A stretch of DNA of 64,000 bases. Source: Acheta domesticus. Lineage: Eukaryota; Arthropoda; Insecta; Orthoptera; Gryllidae. The notes beneath the pieces are model-generated. The model made no database searches. It was not told where the DNA came from and saw only the letters and a list, made by a program, of their open reading frames with translations. Within the stretch, counting starts at the first letter, position 1, and every line of letters starts with the position of its first letter. Location of the stretch: positions 98,066,141-98,130,140 of the forward strand of contig JAHLJT010002630.1 of NCBI GenBank assembly GCA_031308135.1. Reading direction: 5' to 3'. Shown piece by piece: positions 11,590-21,167 of the stretch. The translations under genes and the position numbers were made by a program.

Positions 11590-12253
11590 GGCCTGTAACA
11601 TTATCTTTAAATCCAGGGGAAAGGAACATCTGGTAGATCAACATAAGATTCTGCTGCCTCCATTGCAAATAAAATTAGGTCTCATGAAACAATTGCTTTA
11701 CCTAAAGATGAGCAGTGTTTCAAGTACCTTTGTGAAAAGTTTACTCAATTGTCTGCAGCAAAATTATTAAAAGAGGTTATCTTCATTGAGACTGATATTA
11801 GAAATGTGATGTTTGATCCCCAATTTGAACTACATATGACAGACAATGAAGCGTTGAGTGCTTTAAATCACGTTGTTAATAAGTTCCTAGCCAACAAAAA
11901 AGACCCAGGCTATCAAGCACTTGTTGCCAATATGCTGAATGCTTTCAAGAAATTGAGATGTTTAAAGAGCCTCAAGGTTTACTTTTTAAACAGTCATTTA
12001 CAATTCTTTTGGACGATTTAGGTGATGTAAGTGAAGAACAATGTGCGCGTTTTCATTAAAATCTGAAAGTGATAAAAAACATTTATCAGGGGCACTGGAA
12101 CACCAGTATGATGGGAGATTACTGTTGGTCAATTCACCAAGAGAGTCAGCAAATGGTGCAGAGGTGTACAAACTATATCGGGCTTTAAAGAAAAGACACA
12201 AAGAAAATATACGTCAATGGACACGTGAAGACTTTGCAAAACATAATGTTTAG
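11590..12253 (+). pseudogene. Decayed copy of an uncharacterised multi-copy arthropod protein
   Basis: Plus-strand frames joined by frameshifts give LLPPLQIKLGLMKQ, then QCFKYLCEKFTQLSAAKL, VMFDPQFELHMTD, NKKDPGYQALVANML, VYFLNSHLQFF, and SEEQCARFHQNLKVI...YQGHWNTSMMGDYCWSI. I recognise this blocks-in-order pattern as a protein repeated many times in arthropod genomes without a named function, probably carried by a mobile element. At least two frameshifts and a stop break it. No flanking terminal repeats were resolved. The family assignment is from memory of the pattern. Confidence 0.6.
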
Positions 12254-12479
12254 AATATAAAGCCATCTTCTATGTCTAAATAAAGTTCAGTTGGTATTTT
12301 AGAGGATGCTTATTTTTCATTTTATTTGCATATATAGCATATTTTCCCATATCTTAATAGATCAAATTCTGACTAAACTGATGGGTGACGGAAAGAAATG
12401 GAGTTCAGATACAGGATTCAGCACCCAAAAAACTATAAAAATCAGCTATTAAGATTTTAAAAGTTTTTTGAAATACTTT

Positions 12480-13260
12480 TTTTGTTGGCCAGTGTTATTA
12501 GCTAATTGGATATCTCGATCTTCCTTTTTATAAGAATAAAATGTATTTTTATATTAACGCATATGACTTGTAGCACCAGAATCCAAAAGCCATATTGTGT
12601 TTTTCGTACCAATTAACAATTCAATATTTTGTTCTTTTTTTGAAAGACAAGGACCGTTTTCTTCTGAGTTTATTTAATTTTGTTAGTTTGATCATTAATG
12701 TAGCTTCATGTATTTTGTCCTTTCTATTAGTATATGTTTGATTTTTATATTTTGTTTTTATTTTTGTACAAGCATTCATGTGATTTATGGCCAAATTTTT
12801 CACAATGAAAGCATTTTATATTTTTTTACAGTCTAGCATATTTTTAGTCTTTTATTTTGTGCCCAGTTTTTCCTCGTTTATAACAATTAAGAATTTTATT
12901 TTGAATATTATTACTTTTGTGATTAATTTTGGATGCAGTTTCCTAGATATTATTTTCTTCTTTTCTTTTATTAAATAATTCTATAGAATCTTTTAAAATT
13001 TTTCTTATGTCACTCATTTTTAAATTTTTCTATAGCTTTCGTTATTTTAACATCATTATCAAATTCTCTATTCAATCTTCTTAAAGTAAGTGAAACAATT
13101 TCATCTTCTTCAATTGGACCCCCTACTTTTGTTCATTTTTTCTTTTATTGCTAATGTTCTATACAATCATCTATTGTTTCTTCCTTTTTCATTCCTAAAT
13201 TAGCTAATTCTATTTTGCAATGTATTTGATATCTTTGTTTTGCATGCCATTTCTTCTTTA
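12480..13260 (-). pseudogene. Copia-type gag and protease remnant
   Basis: On the minus strand, high to low coordinate: a gag core stretch (IEEDEIVSLTLRRLN, REFDNDVKI); two zinc knuckles, the first mutated (CYKRGKTGHKIKD then a stop) and the second intact (CFHCEKFGHKSHEC, C-x2-C-x4-H-x4-C); and then an aspartic protease motif WLLDSGATSHM with its catalytic D-S-G. In Copia elements this order is followed by integrase, which lies far below at 6720-7010 and 5205-5580. Stops and frameshifts are frequent. The right end abuts a piggyBac-like insertion. Confidence 0.75.
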
Positions 13261-13261
13261 A

Positions 13262-14163
13262 CCCTTTCGTGGGCAAAATATATCCAGATTTAATTTGTAC
13301 AAAACAGATACCAAAAAATGATTAAATAATGTAAATGATTAAATTGGAATTTACATTGATGAATAAAATCATATCATCCATGATTACATACAAGGAGGTG
13401 GGAAGTATTCTTCCCAGGCGGCCCTTTTTGGGGTATGAAAAAAAATTGACATGAACTACATAAAATTTCAATTTTTTTAACAAAATTCTTTTATTTTGCA
13501 TTAATTTTCTATGAGAAAATTTTAAAACATGGATCTAAACAGATGGCACAGAAATGAACAAAAATAAACACGAAACTACATAGTACAGCAAAATGAATTC
13601 GCATATGATAACACGAATTTATATATTGGGGATTATTCTAGACATTCAGTCATCGTCGTAATCAGCATCAAGAAAGTAAAAATTTTGGTATTTAGAGTAC
13701 AAAGACTATCAAATTACCCCTCAAAAACACGTTTGTATAAAATCATAAAATGCCAAGAAAATAGCAAAGGGAACTACTTTTCGCACGTATACAATAATTA
13801 TGATAATACACAGATTACCCCGCAAAAATGTGTAAAACACAAATAGAACATTACCCAAACATCTAACTAAATGACAAAATAAACAAACACATTCTCACAT
13901 ACATCAAAACATAAAAAAAAGGACGATAATCCATAAAAACTGGTAGAAGTACGGTCACGACAATGCTATATCATTCACACTTTACCTCACATGGCCTCCA
14001 AACTCAACAATGATGGAAATGGCGGGAAGTGCACCAAGCAGAAACGTTTCCAATAGTCAAAGATAAATTACAATACATGACATGGGCAATAAGAACGCTT
14101 CAGAAGGGAACTGGAGAGATATTAGTGAAGTGGGAAGCATGCTTCCCACGGCCCACGAAAGGG
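13262..14163. mobile_element. piggyBac-like non-autonomous element
   Basis: TTAA borders at 13258-13261 and 14164-14167 enclose 902 bp with inverted ends CCCTTTCGTGGGC. Subterminal palindromes GGGAAGTATTCTTCCC (left, near 13400) and GGGAAGCATGCTTCCC (right, near 14132) are mirrored in position. No transposase frame is present. It lies at the edge of the Copia gag remnant. Confidence 0.85.
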
Positions 14164-14359
14164 TTAACTTTAACAATGGGTTGGGTGTGCATTGGGTATA
14201 CCCATGACATAACAAAAACTTCAGCCACTCACATATAGATAATACCAGAAACCTGTTTGTCTATCTACCTTTCTTTTATTTGCACATGAAACGTTCAGTG
14301 TGGTAGTTATTGCCATATAGGTTCTATACATGATTATATGTGTAATTTGTTTCCTGCTT

Positions 14360-14746
14360 GGGTCTCTCGGACCCAACCCATCCGTTCATGTAACTGTAAT
14401 CGAGTAGGCACATATTAGTAGGCACGTATTAGAATTATTTATTATTGCGATATAGATAATTATATTATTTTGTGTAGTATTACGCAGAACTAAAGACAAA
14501 TTGAACTGTATTGTCAGAAATTAATCCAAATTTCCAGTGGAATGGAAGGCCTAGTTGTGCTCCTTCTTAAATTTACTAAACATTTTTTGATAAGAATAAA
14601 AAACACATAATATATTAACAAAAATGTTTTCTTTTATATCAAACTAAGATAATGAAGTCCTCTAACAATGATTTAAACAAAATATTTGCTATGTAATTCT
14701 TGTTTTTAACCGGGTCTCTCAGACCCAGCCCATCCGTTCATGTTAC
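14360..14746 (+). repeat. Pair of direct 35-bp repeats with a GGGTCTCTC-GACCC palindrome
   Basis: GGGTCTCTCRGACCC followed by ARCCCATCCGTTCATGTWAC occurs at 14360-14394 and 14712-14746. The second copy starts 2 bases after a TTAA and another TTAA follows near 14773. This suggests fragments of a further TTAA-inserting element, but full ends were not resolved. Confidence 0.45.
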
Positions 14747-14779
14747 ATTGTTTTACCCATCCATTACTGGGTTAAACCG

Positions 14780-15165
14780 AAGTGTTTAGCGTTTTTTCAA
14801 AGAAGATTTATTGCCTGTAAAGCTGACATCGTTCGATTCATTACGTTTCGTACTACTGCATCATTATCATCCCAATGTTCCTATATTTTTGTTTTGGTTT
14901 TATATTCTCTATCTAATGTATCTATTGGATTTTATGGTTTGTTACTGTCAAAAAATTTTCTCTATAATTGTAAACTTCTTAATTCAGATTCTAATCTATT
15001 TGATCAACCATATAAAATCATTTTCTTTAGTTAATTTCTCTATATAAATTATATTCATCTTGTAATCCATTTTTATGATATTTGTTGTTTAACTGGTAAT
15101 TATGTTGTAGACATGTAGTACTTCAGAAAGTTCTTCTTTTATTTTTCACTTATTTCAAAATGTCT
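14780..15165. other. AT-rich stretch, no gene identified
   Basis: A plus-strand frame at 14811-15047 has no recognisable domain. The stretch may be decayed retrotransposon sequence. Confidence 0.4.
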
Positions 15166-15169
15166 ATAC

Positions 15170-16790
15170 ATATAGAGCGAGTTTTTTTACGGCCGAAGCC
15201 GCATCTCGCTTCCCGATCTCCATTTTTCTCTATCATCCCAATCTCCTTCCTGTAATCCTTCAACAGCCATTGCTTCTTGGTGGTCGACCCTGCTTTCTTC
15301 ACTTGGGAGGAATCCATTTCCATATTAATTTAGGCCATCTTAACTCCTCCATTCTTTCTAGATGACTATACCAGAGGAAGCGTTTGGTTTCAATTTTGTT
15401 GATAATATTTCATTTAACGCCCATAATATCCCTTATTCTCTCATTACGCACATGTTCCAGTTTGGAAATGCCACTGCTTCTTCTCGAAAAATCCATTTCA
15501 AGTGCAAGAAGTCTGTCTCGTTTTCTTTTTTCAGTTCCCAAACTTCTCCACCATAGGTAGTAATACTTTCAACCACTGAGGAGTAAATGATCTGCTTTGT
15601 TCTTTTTTTTATTTTGTTATTCCACAGAATGAGGTTTAGTTGCTGTATCACTCGTTTACCTTGTCCAATTTTATTATTAATGTCATCACTGCTTTTACCA
15701 TTACATGATAAAGTGACCCCTAAATATTTAAAAGTTTTACAACCTTTAATTTTTTCAGTCTCGATCTCTATATCTTCCAGCTCATCATCTCCCACTTTCA
15801 AATACTCAGTTTTAGACATATTAATCTTTAGGCCCCATTTTTCATATTTGTCTTTCAACTTACGGAGCTTATAGCTCAAGTTATCCATATCCCTGGCCAC
15901 GATGACCTGATCGTCGGCAAAGAGTAGGGTATACATAATTTCCACCACCGACTGGAATGCCCATACCACTTCATTTCCTCTTCCACTCTCGTAGGGCTTC
16001 CTCTAAATAGATCTTAAAAAGTGTCGGTGCCATAGAACATCCCTGTTGAAGGCCCTTCGTAACCAGGAATTCTGAGGAAACTTTATTGCCTATTTTGACC
16101 ATGCTCATACAGTTGCTATAAAATTCTTTTACGGCACTAACATAAGTTGTCGACACTCCATTCTTATATAAACTGGTCCACAACTTGTTTTGTGGGACAG
16201 TGTTGTATGCCTTATGTAGCTCTACAAAAGCTAGATGAGTTGTTAAACCTCTACAAACTCTTTTTCAATCAGGTTTCGTAATGTAAATATCCCATCTATA
16301 CATGAGCGCCCTGGTCTATATCCATTTTGTTCTTCAGAATCCTTCACTTCCCTCTCTATTCTTTCTTTCAAGATATGGCCGTAAAGCCTAGCTAATGACG
16401 GTATTACACTGATTCCACGATAGTTGGAACAGTCTTTCTATTACCTTTCTTATACAGAGAAGTGATCATTGCAGTTTTCCCCTCCCGATATCCCCTTTCA
16501 GACACTTATCATGTATCTTGGCCAGGATCTCATAGAGTATAACTGGTGCGAACTTCATTAATTCGTTATGTATATTACCAAGGACCAAATGCTCAGCCGT
16601 TCTTACTTAATTTTACAGTTCTGGTTACTTCTTGAGTCGTTACCAGTGGGATGTGTAAATTTTATTCATTTGTAACTATTCTCATTTACCATGTCCAGCA
16701 AAAAATTTGGTCCATCTTCAGTAAGCCTTATAAGTAAGCCTCCACTCTTCCACGCAAAATATCTTCTTCTGCTTTGCTACCATTTTTTGA
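15170..16790 (-). mobile_element. RTE-like LINE fragment, 5'-truncated
   Basis: A minus-strand LINE remnant of the same broad type as the one at 7140-10800 but clearly a different family. The reverse transcriptase lies in 15433-16183. Weaker RT fragments extend right to about 16790, and C-terminal sequence extends left to about 15170, where a basic tail ends. The endonuclease is absent, so it is 5'-truncated. Confidence 0.75.
15433..16183 (-). pseudogene. RTE-like reverse transcriptase domain, one frameshift
   Basis: Minus-strand frames give GLQQGCSMAPTLFKIYLEEAL, with the conserved QGC/P-T-LF block, and after a frameshift near 15970 YTLLFADDQVIVARD with the catalytic F-A-D-D box. These are followed by GLKINMSKTEYL, FKYLGVTLS, and ITTYGGEVWELK. 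The protein would copy its RNA into the nicked host target. About 250 codons survive of a much longer protein. The key residues are intact, so this copy decayed less than the LINE at 7-11 kb. Confidence 0.8.
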
Positions 16791-17129
16791 GTTGGTTTAT
16801 TTTATTATCTCTTATTATATTATTATATTATTTAAAATAAATCCAATTGTAACATCACAACTTTCTTTTATTCACATACTGTTTATTGCTAATACAAAAT
16901 CAACATTCTCTTGTTTTTTATTAAAAATCATTACCAACATTTATTGTGGAGTGCCTTCTTACTTGTGTTTGAGGGCGGTAGACTCAATTGATGTAAAGAA
17001 AAGAGAATAATTCTTGAAGTATCCAGAAGTGACCTTCGTCATTATTCACATTCAAGCGTACAAGAAGTCTCTTGACTAGGGCTGTCCAACTAAGAAAGGC
17101 TTATGGGCCACATATCAAATTCTAATTAA

Positions 17130-17891
17130 GCTGCGGGCCACACCGTAATTTAAGTTGGAAATGTAATATTTTTGTCTTGTCTCTTACGTCATTAATGTTT
17201 ATATTAGTGGTGATTTGTTCACATTATTGTATTTACGAGTACATGTGCTTTAAATAATATCATATAGTTTTTCGAGAACTCAGCCATTTTCTGTGAAAAC
17301 TATCTGCCTTTTCAGAAACGCTCAAACGCCATTTTTTCATAAATGACTCCAAATTTTTTCTTAAAACTATACGAACAGATAGTCCTCTTTAATATGACAT
17401 CAAGTTCAATTTGGAGTATTTTTTTGTTTTTCAAAAATTACGCAAATGTAATTTTTTTGAAAGATCATTCACACCTTTAATATGCACATTACCAGCAATT
17501 CATGAACACTGTTGTATTTGTGAGTATAAGTGCTTCAAATGTGTTCAAATGAAGTTTTTCAAAAACCCAAAAATGTTCTGTGAAAAAGAGCTTCAAATTC
17601 CACAATTGTAGAAGCGCTGAAATCCATTTTCTTAAAAACCGCTCCAAATGTTTCAAAGAAAATTGTCCTTTAGGATGAAGTTTTACTGTTCTTTAATATT
17701 CTTAAAATAATATTTCTGTTCTATTGTTAGGAAACCTTAAAATTAATAAAATGTCAAAAAAATGTGGTTTGGGTGCCGATAGATGGCAGCTGGCAAGAGT
17801 ATGTGGCAAGTCCAAATAGCTAGCACAGACCCAAGGAAATAGAAAACTAATAAACAGGAAAGTCTGTGCCATTCTGTAGCACCACTAGTTA
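17130..17891 (+). repeat. R repeat, 3' part (copy 1)
   Basis: Begins within an R unit at CTTGTCTCTTACGTCATTAAT and ends at the family 3' terminus, GTGCCATTCTGTAGCACCAC. It contains two diverged unit cores of the GCTCCAAATTTTTTCTT type (near 17345 and 17640), about 300 bp apart. It joins duplicated block 2, and the same junction is present in the inverted copy at 46300-46915. Confidence 0.75.
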
Positions 17892-18600
17892 GTTTTCTTC
17901 AATTAATTTTGATTATCTTTCAGTTATCTCGTTTAGAAAAAGTTATAAAAAATTATTTTCCATTGGAATTGGTTTTGCTCTCTTTAGATTTTGTATTATC
18001 TTAATAAAGAAAAACTTGAATTTTGCAATTAAAATATATTAATTTTTTAGATGATTTCTTAGTAACCAAGTATGAGATATATTGTATTCCTGAGTATTAG
18101 TGCATTAATGTTTGCTATAGAGATACATGGTTTTCCACTGCCTTGATAGGGCAATTGAAGGTTGAAAATCCACTTGCCAGGCAGGTTATGAACTCTTACC
18201 TTGTGGATTTACAATGGCATGTTTGTGGTCTGCCATTGGGTTTAGCTTCAATTATTGCTAATAATGTGTGGTAGTTGATCTGTTGTAACAGACCATTAAA
18301 AACATCTGTAATGTTTTAGGTATTAGAGCCATTAGCATTGATAAAAATGTGCTATTTTAAAAATAATGTCAATTCATCTGCTTTTCTTGTGCATAATTAC
18401 AAATAAACCTTTTTTAATGGAATGAAAGAACATTTCTGGTCTGTCAGATAAGATTTTTTTTTTTCATGTGAATCCAGCAATGTGGGTAGATGCCTCTGAA
18501 TGCTCGGATATGATTGTTTATTTAGTAGTAACAATACAAAACTCTCTTCAAGGGATACGTCTTCCATTTGGATTGGTTTGTAAAAATGTTTTGTTTGAAT
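17892..18600 (+). repeat. Duplicated block 2, copy A
   Basis: Aligns with 52770-53284 plus 54149-54312. Landmarks are GGTTTTGCTCTCTTTAG-like sequence, GGCAGGTTATGAACTCTTACC, TTGTGGTCTGCCAT, CATCTGTAATGTTTTAG and CTCTTCAAGGGATACGTCTTC. The CAGATAAG at 18445-18452 is the empty target site of the 864-bp hAT element present in copy B. Confidence 0.85.
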
Positions 18601-18608
18601 TGTTTCAG

Positions 18609-18790
18609 GGCAATTGAAATATGGCTGAATCATTTTTATCTGTGCGTTGGAAACACCACACCAGTGAACTCGCAACAATTTATAAAAGTTTATGGGAGAA
18701 CAATTTTTGGTTGATTGCACTATATCCGCTGAAGGTCGGAACCTTAAAGCTCATAGACTGATTTTATCTGCTGGCAGTCCTTACTTTCAT
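18609..18790 (+). pseudogene. First BTB exon of copy A, frameshifted
   Basis: A splice acceptor (TTGTTTCAG) precedes the exon and ATG is at 18621. Compared with the intact exon at 54334-54516, one base is missing in the T run near 18694, so the frame leaves the BTB sequence after about 30 codons. Read past the deletion, the BTB half-domain resumes (DCTISAEGRNLKAHRLILSA). The last codon before the donor GTAAGT is CAT instead of CAG, which weakens the donor. The BTB domain normally drives dimerisation and corepressor binding. The broken exon contrasts with the open downstream exons, so either this is a dead exon, the gene uses another start, or the assembly has a 1-base error. Confidence 0.8.
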
Positions 18791-19600
18791 GTAAGTTCAC
18801 GTTACTTTCATGTAAATATTGTTTTATTTTTTTAATCTTTTGGTGGGATCTTTTTTGTACAGAAAATATAGAATTTGTGGGTTTCTGATGTTTAACATCT
18901 CCAAAGAGACCTTTCAGACTAGTGGAGATAGTAGGAAGATTTGATGGCTCTTCTAAATTTCATTTCTAATAATAACATAAATACACTTCACTTCTAAATG
19001 ACAAAATAAATTCCATAACTACAATAAATTGTTGCCTGTAACATGTCTTGTTCCAGAATTAATTTCTTTTCTAGAATAACAGTTTCTGAGGGTTTGTTCT
19101 TATTTACTATTAATCATAAGTATAATAAATATTTTGTAATCTGCCGAGACGATTTATGATAGATTTTTGAACGTTTTGAAAAGAAATGATTAGAGACTTT
19201 ATTATTTATTTATTATTATTTTGTCAAAAAAACAGTAAAAACTGTATATGACGTGTGGGGAAAGAAATTCATCTGCGCACATTTTCTTGAGGGCCAGAAT
19301 TTTATTTAAAAAAAAAACGAAAAAATTAATTTAGAAAATAATTATTTTAGAAAAATAAAGATATTTGAAAAATGTTTTTTCCCGAGTTATAGAAAATCAA
19401 TTTTAACTGTAAATGAACTACAAGCAAAAGGAGTGCTCAACAAAACGTGCGCACAGTGAAGCTACATTTACGTCCAGAAGCAAAACAAGGGGCCATCTCA
19501 GCATTTGCTCAATGGATCAGGGAAACTGGACAAAAACCTGATCGAGATGGGGGTCATTGACCCGGAAGCTGAAGTACATTACTTGTTACAGGCGTATTAA
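18791..19600. other. Intron sequence, no gene seen
   Basis: AT-rich. A stretch at 19205-19275 (TTATTTATT...GTCAAAAAAACAGTAAAAACTG) is a diverged copy of the micro-element found at 2770-2839 and 28592-28652. Confidence 0.5.
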
Positions 19601-21062
19601 ATATTTTTTTAAATGTATACAATGCAAACATAAACTAATTCATTATATATCTTTGTTTTGTTACATTATTTTTCTTTTTCACGATCAGTATAGTCTCTAA
19701 TTGTATAGAAACAGTTTTGCAGCAGAAAAGATTTTACTTTTAACTTAAATTTGTATACCGACTTTAATTGTTTTATGTCATCTGGCAATGCGTTGTAAAG
19801 TAACGTACACGTATTGTATGTTGATTTCTTGTACTGAGCTGTTGATACTGACACTTGATGCACGTGATTTCAACGGCGTGTGTTGTAATTATAAATATCA
19901 ATATTGCATGAAAATATGTTCCCTCCGTTAAGTAGGTCATTTTTGACAAATATTACAGATTCGTAAATAAATAGACAAGGCAATGGTAGGATTCCCAGCT
20001 CAATGAAAAGAGGCTTGCAGGAATCACGTGGAATGCATTTTTTCATTATTCGAATAATTTTCTTTTGCAATCTGAAGGTCTGAATACTACAGGATGAGCT
20101 TCCCCAGAATATTATGCCATATCTCAGGCGGGAATGCACATTTGCAAAATAAACGCAACGAGCTGCATGAAGGCTGACAGAATTTGAAAGAATTCTGAAT
20201 GCATAGCATAATGAACTTAATTTAGTGTTTAATTCTGTTATATGTACATTCCATTTGAGGTTTGATTGAATTGAAAGACCTAAAAATTTTGTTGCCTCAA
20301 CATCAGCTAATTGCATATTGTTCATTTTCAATGGAACATGCGATTTCCGATTTGAGATGCAAAAATGCATTGAAACAGTTTTTCTTTCGTTAACAATTAA
20401 TTTGTTATTATTAAACCAATTTGAAACTTCTGAAATTGTACTATTTACTGCTTCTTTTTTGCAAAGAACATTCGTGTCATCAGCAAACAGAACCGTTCTT
20501 CCATTTTTAATAGACGAGGGCATATCGTTTACATATAACAGAAAGAGAATCGGACCTAAGATCGAACCTTGCGGGACCCCATGCACAATTGGCAAAGAAT
20601 TGGAAATATAAGTATGTAATGTCCTTTCCTGCCAGTATGGTATTTCTACTCTTTGAGTCCGATGTTTAAGGTAAGAAGTTATCCAATCTAGGGCAATACC
20701 ACGAATTCCATACGAAGGTAATTTTGAGAGCAAGATCTTATGGTCAATAACGTCAAAAGCTTTCGAGAGATCTAAGAATATTCCAATGGGTATTTCATTT
20801 TGGTCTATTGTTGAGAAAAGAAAAAATGGCAGTTTCCGTAGATTTTGATTTTCTAAAACCGTGTTGTGAGTCTGAAAACGCTCTGTTTTTTCCTGAGAAA
20901 TGATTCCATTCGTAAGTAGAAAAGCCTTTCTAATATTTTTGAGAAAACTGACAAAAGAGAAATTGGCCGGTAATTTTGAATATCATTTTTGTTCCCTTTT
21001 TTAAAAAGTGGCTTAATTTTTGCGGTTTTGAAAATATCTGGAAATATTCTTAAGAAACTTAA
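19600..21062 (-). mobile_element. CR1/Jockey-like non-LTR retrotransposon, 5'-truncated
   Basis: Minus-strand reverse transcriptase with C-terminal extension and no endonuclease domain. The 5' border is near 21062, where recognisable coding ends (PLFKKGNKNDIQNYRPISLL is the most upstream block). The 3' end is left of 19666 and not sharply defined. The FADDT box style and YG-IFWG motif place it with CR1/L2/Jockey-type elements rather than the RTE type seen elsewhere in the window. Confidence 0.8.
19666..21050 (-). pseudogene. CR1/Jockey-like reverse transcriptase, lightly decayed
   Basis: In order on the minus strand: IQNYRPISLLSVFSKILERL; a frameshift region near 20860; DLSKAFDVIDHKILLSKL; VPQGSILGPILFLLYVNDMP; VLFADDTNVLC, holding the catalytic Asp pair; NKLIVNERKT; KFLGLSIQ; RYGIIFWG; and a C-terminal stretch with LYNALPDDIKQL and KVKSFLLQN. 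The main frame 19870-20733 is uninterrupted for 287 codons. The segment 19666-19863 is separated by a single stop. This is a fairly young insertion in intron 1 of copy A. Confidence 0.85.
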
Positions 21063-21167
21063 GAAACGAACTGGAAACGTCTCAAGAAAGATCGTCCTAA
21101 TCCATGCCCGGTGTGACTTGTATTTTTATGAAAGCTAAACTTCATGCAAAAATTAATTGTATATCCA

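Noticed and set aside
17079..17130. hAT-like left end (GGGCTGTCCAAC, GGGCCAC words)
   Set aside because: Resembles common hAT MITE ends, but no matching right end or target duplication was found.
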